Source: Symsagittifera roscoffensis
Lineage: Eukaryota; Xenacoelomorpha; Acoela; Convolutidae
Reading direction: 5' to 3'
DNA length: 64,000 bases
Assembly (NCBI RefSeq): GCF_963678635.1
Contig: NC_087069.1
Span: forward strand, 2,184,166 to 2,248,165
Shown: positions 55,812-64,000 of the stretch, piece after piece
Layout of the letters: every line of letters starts with the position of its first letter
Numbering within the stretch: position 1 is the first letter of the stretch
Notes under the pieces: generated by a model
What the model was told of the DNA's origin: nothing
Seen by the model: only the letters and a program-made list of their open reading frames with translations
Database searches by the model: none
Program-made: the position numbers and the translations under genes

Positions 55812-56110
55812 TGATGATCTCACGTTATATTTACTAATGCATTTTTTTTAGAGCGAGACAGTTTGTTTTTATTGATTCCACAAACTGTTAGCCGATTCCG
55901 CAGATTGTAAGTGAGATATCAAGCACTAACCAGCATGAACAATGGCTAGCTAGAACAACGAATGCGGAAATTACAAACAAATACTTAATCATTGTCTGTG
56001 GAATCCACGAACAAATCTTAAACCATTACTCAACTAAATTCGTGGATATACCCTTTTAAATTTTAAGCTTTTGGTTGCAAACGTCTATTTTGATTTTTCA
56101 GTATTGTTCG
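55812..56110. repeat. LTR-like repeat, right copy
   Basis: It matches the copy at 52,805 as described there, beginning TGATCTCACGT at about 55,814. Confidence 0.6.
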
Positions 56111-56369
56111 ATCATTCATTTTTTTAATGTGTATTCATTCCTAATCACGTTATTTACTCAATTTCTTAGTAAATGCACATAATTGTTTATATTCAGGGTT
56201 TTTGTTACTAAATTTAATTAGAAAACTTGAACATAAATTAGATCAGGTTTAAAATGTAAAAATCATGAACACAAACGCACTCTTATAAATTGTAAATTGA
56301 TTCGAAAACTGATAAAACGTTCCCCGGAGCGAAACGAGTTTAAAGTTTTGTAGAAAACCCAAAATCCAT

Positions 56370-56761
56370 TTAACTGCTGTCGTCAAACAACGCTTGAGCA
56401 ACTTTGTCTCCATAGTCAAAGCGCAGTTGCTCGAAAGGTGCAATGTCTCCTCTGGCTTTTAGGATGACTATTCTTTCACCAATGCAGGAAAGTACAATTT
56501 CTACAATCTTCATATTGACCTTGTTTTTCTTCTGGGTGGCGTGGTTCGCTAAACGACCCAGGCAAACGTTCCATTTGTTTAACGGGTACCCCTCATTTGA
56601 AGCGTCGATCAATCGTCTAGGAGGACCCGCAATTTGCAATAGGTATTCACTTAGAACTCCTGGTTGGAGACAGTACTGGTCGGCCTTGATGTCGGTGACT
56701 ACTTTGCCATGGTAACCCACCAACATGTCATATTTCTTGAACGATTGCAAAGCAATCAAAC
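56370..56761 (-). CDS. SET domain, terminal exon (KMT5A-like)
   Basis: After a TTTTTTTACTAG acceptor the exon gives LIALQSFKKYDMLVGYHGKVV, then RLIDASNEG, then CLGRLANHAT.KKNKVNMKI, then RGDIAPFEQLRFDYGDKV and a stop. These match the SET core: the (E)YHG strand, the R-x-(I)-NH motif that binds S-adenosylmethionine, and the C-terminal (Y/F)DYGD. Wording is closest to the KMT5A/SET8 type. Such enzymes transfer methyl groups to lysine, usually on histones. NHA replaces the usual NHS or NHC. The splice from the previous exon is in frame (GGAAGAG|GT, giving FGRGL). Confidence 0.85.
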
Positions 56762-56871
56762 CTAGTAAAAAAATCACCGACTGAAAAATGAACTGATTCA
56801 AAAATTACTGATTCAAAAATGAATTTTTATTAGTAAGATATATTTATCGAGTTATTAAAATCATAAAGTAC

Positions 56872-57384
56872 CTCTTCCAAAGACGGGAAATATCACATCA
56901 CATATGCCGACCCAGCTCTGGGTCAATGCACGACTCTGCAACTCTTCCTGAGCCTCATATGGAAAGCTCTCAATGTCGTTGGCGGTATTTTTCAGGCTTG
57001 TGTTTTTCTCAAGCGGCTGAAACTTTCTCTTTGATCCACGATTGAGCAGCTTCGCCGCATGGTCAACCACCTTCTTCAGGTTGTGGGTTTGCCTACGTCT
57101 GCTTTGAGTAAAAGTTTGTAACTTTACTTGACAGCTCATGGGAAGTCGTAATCTGCTGAACAAAGATCTGTACGCAGTGCACCTGGCGAATGTAACGTTG
57201 AGAATCTTGTCGGGATCGCACTGCCAACAGAACCTCTTCGTAGGTGTATCCGTCCAATTTCTGGGGAACTGCTGAAGCTTGCCTCTCCAGTTTTTCCATC
57301 TCGAACGTAGGGTTGGTAGACAAAGGCATAAGCTTCGCCACCTTACTTGCGAGACAGCGCTTTGGCTGTTCCAGACTTATGGTG
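56872..57384 (-). CDS. SET gene, internal exon(s)
   Basis: After a CTATAAAAACG-side acceptor (TTTTTATAGATTAG on the minus strand), the frame reads ISLEQPKRCLASKVAKLMP, then LERQASAVPQKLDGYTYEEVLLAVRS. It then appears to change frame near 57,110-57,160 to QTHNLKKVVDHAAKLLNRGSKRKF and IESFPYEAQEELQSRALTQSWVGICDVIFPVFGRG, ending at a GTACTT donor. FGRG begins the SET fold (the GxG entry). A small intron or frameshift must account for the frame change. Basic and helical segments precede the SET domain. Confidence 0.6.
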
Positions 57385-57538
57385 CTAATCTATAAAAACG
57401 AAAATACTACATGTGATTCCACGTCGGTTTCGGTTTTGATAAATAAAGCCCTTTGGACGATATTGAAATTTTATATCGATTGATCTAAGGGGCATTTGAA
57501 CTGATCAACTAGTGGAGCAACCCGGAACACTGCGTTAC

Positions 57539-57715
57539 CAAATAAATTGACGAAAAACAGTTGAGTCGTCACCATGTTTTTTGTGTCTCGAAAAGCCCGC
57601 TGAACAACATAGCTCATATTGCTCTTCTTTAAATGGGTTCTGGCCTCTGTATAGTACAATTTCATACACTGTACTAGCCAGACTCGAATTCTGTGGGAGA
57701 CGCGAGAAGTTGACA
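57539..57715 (-). CDS. SET gene, probable internal exon
   Basis: A 177-bp block lies between TTTTATAG and GTAACG. Two frames are open (one with NPFKEEQYELCCSAGFSRHKKHG, the other with MKLYYTEARTHLKKSNMSYVVQRAF). I cannot choose between them from phase alone, because the neighbours fit each only in part. Confidence 0.45.
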
Positions 57716-57795
57716 CTATAAAATTGAGTCATCAAATCGAATCATTGGTGTTTTTTTTAATCAAATCAATGTTTTAGATTTAAAAAGATACTTAC

Positions 57796-57968
57796 AGGCT
57801 GCTGGTTCTATGCTCAGCTCCACGGTATTGTCTTCATTTAGGTCTTCATTGTCTTCATTTAGGTCTTCATTTCCTCTAGGTTGACAATCGCCTGGACGAC
57901 AGCATGTAGCGTGGTGTTGATGATCATTTTCTCGAGCATTCTTGTGCACGTGATCAGAAACGCGACAA
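57796..57968 (-). CDS. SET gene, probable exon with acidic repeat
   Basis: The block after TTGTTCAG reads PCRVSDHVHKNARENDHQHHATCCRPGDCQPRG, then a six-residue acidic motif NEDLNED repeated, and ends at a GTAAGT donor. The Cys/His cluster might bind metal. It lies on the same strand 80 bp upstream of the next exon. Confidence 0.45.
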
Positions 57969-58203
57969 GGCTCTGAACAAGGTCAATTGTTTTTTGTGGG
58001 TCAAGGTTCCGTTTCTTTTATCGGCGCAGTCATTCGACTTCTGGAGATTCTGTAAAATGACATCTTTGAGAGTCTCGTTTAATATCGGGTTTTCGGCTCG
58101 GGAGGCTTTTCCAGGTTGCTAAAATTGAATATGATTTAGTTCCAATATTTGGCTCACCAAAACTATTAGACTTGTGTAATGTGAAGTTATTTCTTAAACT
58201 TAC

Positions 58204-58710
58204 AGTTTCGCGTTCATTATTTGGCACTGCATGATCCCTTTTGCGGCCTTCTGTGAGCTCGTCGTTCATGTGGTCTTGTAATTTCGTGGAATCATGGGCT
58301 CGTGGTTCCGTGGGAGTGTAGGTTCGCCTCTCATGGTCATGAGGTTGTCTTTCAACTTCTCGATGGTGGTGAAAAGCCGACGGCCATGGAGAATTCGGGT
58401 ACGGTGATGCCGAAATTTAGGAATCCAGGCAGGCTGGATATGGCGGATACTGCTGAGGCTGGCACTGATGTACCATCGAGGGGCCTGAATGGACATGTCG
58501 CAGAGGGGTATGTGGTTGCCCATATGTCGGCGGAATTGGCGAGGCGAAAGGTCGCGGGGGTGCTCGCAAAGGGGATACCGGTGGCGGAGGAGCAATTGAT
58601 GTCGTCCCTGGTGCTGCGAGCGGTGACGGAGGCACAGGGATGTTGAGAGGCACTGCAAATGGTGATGGAGAACCGGAAGGCACTGAACTTGAGTTTTCGG
58701 CGTTGGACAT
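58204..58710 (-). CDS. SET gene, probable 5' exons (Pro-rich)
   Basis: From Met 58,710 the frame reads MSNAENSSSVPSGSPSPF, then a strongly Pro-rich stretch (IPVPPSPLAAPG; IAPPPPVSPLRAPPRPF) to about 58,420. The end of a further exon, NDELTEGRKRDHAVPNNERET, stops at a GTAAGT donor at about 58,203. Codon bias and GC content are gene-like. Another frame over the same DNA starts with a signal-peptide-like stretch (WSQFILILCLLLVASLFF), which I regard as less likely. Confidence 0.4.
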
Positions 58711-59059
58711 TTAATTTGAGTCCGTAAGTTTTTACTAGATTGGGATGAAAAAAAAGAGATGCAACTAATAATAAGCACAAGATGAGGATGAACTGACTCC
58801 AATTTAGCGGCAAAACTCCCATCGCTTATCAGCACCAATTTAACCGTAACACCAGGATATCAAGATAAGAGTCCACAAAGGAATAGCTTTGACACTTTCC
58901 ACTCTTTTTAGCACACCAGATGACAGTAGCATCATCTATGCAATAATAACTGCCTAAAGATAAGACGGCTAATTAACAATGGACTGATAAGTGGAACTAG
59001 ACAGTAGAGTTCTAATCAAAAAAGCCATCATTATCAGGAAAAACTGTCATTAGTCAATT

Positions 59060-59664
59060 CTTGAACCAAGGCTCATTTCATTCCAGTCAATCAATCTCTC
59101 TTCAGTTCAGCCATACATTAGAGTTTTTCATCCATGTCATCATGCTAAGTAAAACTTTTCGGGTAAAGAAAAAAATACAAGTCCCCGATGCCGTCACTTC
59201 AATCTGGGAAAGTGCTGTAATTGAATCATTAATCAGCGATTGGTGCGTAAAGATTAAATGGTCTGCTTAGCCGGGAAGTGCCATCTTTAGTGTCCCAGAA
59301 TACAAAAAAGAAAACACAACAACATGAAATACAAGAAAACTCCACGAACACAAGGATTCTTGTGACATCAGCAGAAGGGGGAATTCGAGAAAAGATAAAA
59401 ATTGTTCAACCCCAGACGGCTGCACAGGGACTCGATGGTCTTTTTTGAACATGCTGGGAGTGTCAAAAAAGGGATTGTCATCATCAACGAACCTTTCTTG
59501 TCCCAGTGCACAGTTCGTTTGGTCGACAAAACTCAGGATAATGCGGAGAATGGACCATCATGCAGGGGCAATTTATACGTTAGGTACTCCGAGTTTAGAA
59601 ATGAGTCATAAGGCGAGAAAAGGAAACGAGTCGCGGGAGAATCACTGCCAGACGATTTCATAAA
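59060..59664 (+). CDS. Unrecognised open frames
   Basis: Two plus-strand frames, 59,061-59,270 and 59,402-59,663, have gene-like text (SKTFRVKKKIQVPDAVTSIWESAVIESLISDW; VKKGIVIINEPFLSQCTVRLVD). No family was recognised. Splicing between them was not resolved. Confidence 0.3.
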
Positions 59665-59994
59665 ATTCATGATTACGGATGCTCAAAAATCTAGACCCGA
59701 ACAAAAACCCTCAGAGCCGAAAAAAAAACAAACAAGGAGGAAAAACCGCTGGAAGGTATTTTGAGTCGCCTTGATTTTTTTGAGTTGCCATAAAGTGACA
59801 TTCCCTCGAAGTTTGCTCCATGCATCAACGGTGTAATACCGGTGAAATTATCAAGTAACTAATTAAATGTGTAACTAATCTATTAATTTTTTATATCCAA
59901 CTACCCTTATATTCTATATGATCATCAATTTCATCTGATATCTTGAAAATTGCATTTCCGGATGCAACTGATTCTTATTTTTATCGGTTTTTAA

Positions 59995-60105
59995 TTTACC
60001 GTATTCTTTTTATATACCGTATTCTATTTTGTGATTTTAGCTAGATAATTTTACCGTATTCTATTCATACACTATATTATATTTTGTGATTTTAGCTAGG
60101 ATCGA
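59995..60105 (+). repeat. Short tandem duplication
   Basis: TACCGTATTCT..AT occurs three times, and ATTTTGTGATTTTAGCTAG occurs twice, within 100 bp. Confidence 0.7.
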
Positions 60106-60603
60106 CTATCTTGCGCGGCGGAAAAAAGTTTCGTGTTGATTATTTGAAATTCAATTATTCGAAGAAACGAGCAAACGCTGGACTGAGTTCCATCGAAAAT
60201 GCGTATGTCACCCTGAGAATGCCTTCTGTTTTGGCGTAGCTTGCTGAAGAAGATTTTTTGGTATGTGGCAGTTTATTTCAATTTCGTTGTTTTTCTAAAA
60301 ACAAATATGATTTATTCTTTTATTCTCCTGTGCTTCGTTTTAGAACAAACTTAGCTGCGATCTGAGTGATATTATTCATCCCATTGGCCTAATTTTTGCG
60401 ATACTTATGGTAATAAAAAGATGCGTTGGCTTTTTATTTTCGGCAATGAAAAGATGAGGAAAAAAACAGGGCAATCTCTCATTTTGGTTCCAGCTACACC
60501 AGTAACCAGAAAGGCCATTGGTTTATCATCCACACAGTGTGCTGCTAAAATTGTGAGCAGTATAACTTCAGGACTTTTTGGATGCCATCAATTTTGAGAT
60601 TCT

Positions 60604-60816
60604 GTGTTGGGGGAAAAATGGGATTTTTTGCTAGCAAGAAACGAACGTGAGCTAGAGATTCTGATCAAAAATCTCAAGTTCAACGAACACAGAGATTTCC
60701 TCATAAGCACAATCCGATGCATTATAAATGCATGCCGTGGTAGATATGCCGTCGAGAATAACTACCGAGAAGAATTTAGACATAATATGGCCGAGTCCAG
60801 CCAGGGTTTTTTATGA
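60604..60816 (+). CDS. Unrecognised open frame, 70 aa
   Basis: The frame reads WDFLLARNERELEILIKNLKFNEHRDFLISTIRCIINACRGRYAVEN, which is helical and charged. There is no domain assignment. It may be an exon or decayed element sequence. Confidence 0.3.
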   Translation: MLGEKWDFLLARNERELEILIKNLKFNEHRDFLISTIRCIINACRGRYAVENNYREEFRHNMAESSQGFL

Positions 60817-61990
60817 CTTAGAATGAACAACTTCAACTGTTTATGATGTTTGTTGTCATGGCTGTTTTCCTACGGTTGTTTGTTGTTATTTGATCTCTTT
60901 AAACTAACCATAATTTGTCGTATTCTTTTTATTGTATGCAGTATATGTTATGGTCTGAAAAATAAATCGGCCCGTCAAAGTTGCTAAGAAAGAGTAAACT
61001 ATCTATTTGGTGTAACTTGCTCATTGAAAATAAATTATCTATTAAGAGAAACTAATTTGAGTAAATCCGTTTTAGGTTAAGAGATTATCAAAGCGTAAAC
61101 AACTACAGCTAAAATAAGTGGTTATTTGCAAAAACAAAAATATGTTTCCCAAAAATTTGCCTCATCAAACTATATTTGAAAACACCTTAATTATTGAAAA
61201 CACCTTAATTATATTTGAAAACACCTGATTTAAATGCAAGTTTACTTCATAAGTTTGTTCAGTTTGTTCCTTTTGCAGGAATTGAGATTGATGGCAGGAA
61301 TCGGGATCGCAATTGGGTTACAGGAAATGGGATCGAGATTGGATTACAGGAGTTGAAATACAGCTTGTATATAATTTATTCACACTAATCAATTATTGGT
61401 CGTAAGATATGAGAACTAGCACAATATAATGTTTTCAGTCAATTTAAAAGATAGTGTACTCACTACCCAATCAAGCACAGTTTATGTTGATTTAAAATCA
61501 AAAGTAACAGACTAAGAATATTTCTATGAAAAACGTATGTGTATTGTACTTTAGTCGGTCGTAGTACAATAGTCGAACTTGAGTTTCTTAAAGAAAAAGC
61601 TTTCTCCGCTTGGTGCTGCACCAAACAGACAAAACTCTCAAGGCAGTAATTTTCTCAAGTGGGCGTCTATTGCACCCACCGAGTACTGTGTTACCTATCT
61701 GCCTTCGGACTGCCCGAGCTAGACCTGCTAAAATCCTCAGGGCAGTCACTTCTCGTAAAAACGTATTGGTTTTCAATTTACAGCAATGAGTCACACTCTT
61801 CTTTAATTTAGACCTAGTGTTGCGAATATCCGAGGTGGGACCTGTTTTGTTTTGGTCTGGTCTTATTCGAAAGGCAAGTTACCAGTTCAGTCACTGGTTC
61901 CTAGCCTGGGTCTTAATAACCTAAGGCCTCTCACTATTGTCTTTCTTTTGTTTTACCTAAGTCCTTAAAATAAAATTTTATCTCTCCGAG
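60817..61990. other. No gene recognised
   Basis: Short duplications occur at 61,175-61,225 (GAAAACACCTTAATTAT) and a GGGATCGAGATTGGATTACAGGA-type doublet lies at 61,303-61,352. A minus-strand frame at 61,588-61,794 (RILAGLARAVRRQIGNT) has CTCAAGGCAGT and CTCAGGGCAGT words repeated about 110 bp apart. Confidence 0.4.
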
Positions 61991-62345
61991 TTAAAAAACA
62001 GTACCCCTCCGGATTGGCAAAAAATAGGACCCTTCCGGATTGGTAAAATTAAGACCCCTCCGAAATAGGACCCCTCTGAGTCAGTAAATAGGAGACCCCC
62101 TCCGGATTGGGACCCCTCCGGTTTTGTGGAAACTAGACCCCTCCGGATTCGGACCCCGCCGACTTTGAAAAATTTTGACCCCTCCGGATTGGGAGCCCTT
62201 TGGTTCTTTAAAGTAGCTTTTCGGAGATTTCTTGATTTCAGCCTATACCCCTCCGGATACGTTCTGCGATGCTATTATGCTGTTCGAATTAACTGAGAAG
62301 GGTATATGATCCTTTCCTAGACCCCTCTGGATTGAAGTTAAGTCT
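61990..62345 (+). repeat. Cluster of CCCCTCCGGATTGG motifs
   Basis: About ten copies of ACCCCTCCGGATTGG or close variants (CCTTCCGGAT, CCCTCTGGATTG) are spaced 15-60 bp apart. Single copies follow at about 62,886, 63,365, 63,595 and 63,625. TCCGGA at the core is self-complementary. Spacing is irregular, so this is not a plain tandem repeat. Confidence 0.8.
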
Positions 62346-64000
62346 CTTATTTGACAATTCACACTAACGGTGAAGGGTCTTATCACTTGCCTAACTTCGA
62401 CTCTATTAAGGTCTTCTTGTGCCTTTAGCCCTCCCTTTTGTCTAGAACTGTCCTAAGTTACTTATTTCAATCGCTGTCACCTTTTGGTAGGGGTTTAAGG
62501 GTTTTCCAAAAAAAAAATTATAAAACGTGCAGGGTGTAACCCTCCTAATTGAGTAATTTGCTAAAAACAATCTCAAAAAATTTTCGCGCTCGCTTTTTCG
62601 AGTAATTCTTTTTCCTACTAGTAAATTTAGCTAATTTCTGATCTAATGGTACCAAGATCAACTGGATCTGTCGAGTTATCGAAAAGTTATTAGCCAAAAC
62701 GTCTTTCTTGCAAACTCAAAAAATTTCTCTCTTATAGGTTCCACCTAACTTTTTCCACAATCCTGTTCCTTTTGACCTAAAAGATATTGATCCGAGCTCA
62801 GAAGGCCTATACTCTTCTGGTTCAATGCAAAAGACCCGATCTAAAACGCTTTAGCTGAAAAAATTTGCGAAAAACTATGCTACCTGTACCCCTCCGGATT
62901 GATGAATCCAACAAATCAAACTCGTTAAGTTCGATTTCTCTGCAACACGGAAGGCTTTCGGGTAGCGGGTTTTGAAACTCGTAGATTCAGTAGTGGACGT
63001 TGTCCAAACAACTATTTTTACTGTTCTAACTCAAAAATTTCAAAAAATTTTCTGATTTTATGGTGTTTCGTACTATCAAAAAAATGGGAAAATTTGGTTT
63101 TTGGTACCAAAATAGTTCCAACCACTTCCGAACTAAAGTTAACCCGTTCTACCTATTATGGTAGTGCAATCACGATGTAACGCACTAATTTAGCGCTTTT
63201 TTCCGTTCCAAAAATATTGATATATCAAAAATCGCGATTTGTGGGGGGATCAAAATATCGCTATTTTGACCCTAAAAACCGGTCTGTTTCCTTTGTTTTT
63301 CACTGAAAAACGATATATGTTATTAATATAAGCTGTATAAGTAATAATAGTAGTAATACTATACCCTTCCGGGTTTGTTTAATATCCGAATTAAGGTGCT
63401 TAACTCGGATATTCGCAGTTCGGTGAAGGGTCACTACAGTGCAGCACTGTCGAGCCCCCCACAGATTACTATCTTACTTTTTGTACCAAAAGGGATACAA
63501 AACTTGTTAACGATACCCAACAGTCGATTGTTGTTGTCGTTGAGCCCCTTCTTGTTGCTCCTTGTACTGCTTGCCGGATCGGTCTTCTCCCAAGACCCTT
63601 CCGAATTGATCGCAAATCAGCTGACCCTTCCGGATTGAGCGCAATTTATCATTAACGTGCTTAAATGCTCAAATAACCCTACAGTACAAGCCTCACAAAC
63701 GGGCCACAAAATTGATCGTAACAATCCTGACTGATATAAATGCCTGTAACAATAATATGTCTATCAACAACAAACGGGGGGGTTGGATCACATCTTGTCT
63801 GGGGGGATGATTTCTGCTGATTTTTTACTTTTTTACTGTTTTTGGTTTTTTCGGTTGTTTTTTATGTTTTTTGTTTTTCTTGGGTACTATACTACTTTTT
63901 GTTTGGTTTTATATATATCTTTAAGTGTTTTTGGTCACAAACCACTCAGGGGACGAGGGGACGGCCAATCCCCCCACCCTTCCTGGTTCGTGAATTTTCG
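62346..64000. other. No gene recognised
   Basis: Apart from scattered CCTTCCGGATTG words there is AT-rich sequence. A plus-strand frame at 63,375-63,638 has a Leu-rich stretch (LLLSLSPFLLLLVLLAGSVFS) that ends inside a CCCTTCCGGATTGA motif; I do not regard it as a gene. Two G-rich runs lie at 63,773-63,808. Confidence 0.4.

Noticed and set aside
58352-58822. Frame starting with a signal-peptide-like stretch
   Set aside because: It shares DNA with the Pro-rich frame, which fits coding composition and the SET gene better; RNA data could change this.
63375-63638. Leu-rich plus frame resembling a membrane segment
   Set aside because: It starts and ends inside repeated CCTTCCGG motifs, lacks a gene context, and the hydrophobic run comes from a TTGTTGCTCCTTG stretch.

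Overview
The window is animal nuclear DNA, most likely from an invertebrate. Coding blocks are split by GT-AG introns. Three exons spell an ERK-type MAP kinase, a decayed gene matches Artemis (DCLRE1C), and two further split genes carry JmjC, RING and SET domains. The rest is dominated by transposable elements and repeats of very different ages. No operons, CRISPR arrays, rRNA or tRNA genes were seen. Species cannot be named from the sequence.

Layout. 1-3.6 kb: three consecutive minus-strand exons of an ERK1/2 kinase; the remaining exons lie outside or were not found. 3.7-5.4 kb: dispersed repeats and a fold-back element. 5.4-13.9 kb: a GGATGG-rich composite tandem array of about 1.4 kb units, each carrying a captured LINE 3' fragment, with two decayed minus-strand LINE copies at its distal end. 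14-19.2 kb: mostly non-coding, with a LINE 3' end bearing a (CAA)7 tail and a 370-bp tandem duplication. 19.2-21.6 kb: a decayed gene of unknown family. 21.6-29.7 kb: two decayed Ty3/gypsy elements. 29.7-32.2 kb: an intact reverse transcriptase with an R2-type restriction-like endonuclease domain and a poly(A) 3' end. 32.5-37.2 kb: a complete, apparently young Ty1/copia element with identical 88-bp LTRs and a 5-bp target duplication.

39.7-42.5 kb holds a tandem duplication of Artemis in which both copies are broken at different places. 43.4-46.9 kb holds a minus-strand multi-exon gene with a JmjC domain, a RING-like finger and an acidic, RG-rich tail, possibly decaying. 47-49.5 kb: a MITE, a long palindrome, a 17-bp minisatellite and tandem duplications. 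49.9-56.1 kb: unrecognised ORFs and a decayed Ty3/gypsy integrase between LTR-like repeats. 56.4-58.7 kb: a minus-strand multi-exon gene with a C-terminal SET domain. 59-64 kb: short unrecognised ORFs and a field of dispersed CCCCTCCGGATTGG motifs.

The host genes do not form a functional cluster that the sequence demonstrates, although two chromatin-type enzymes (JmjC and SET) lie 10 kb apart on one strand. The two intact element ORFs (copia and the RLE-type RT) stand out against decayed relatives and are the best candidates for recent activity.
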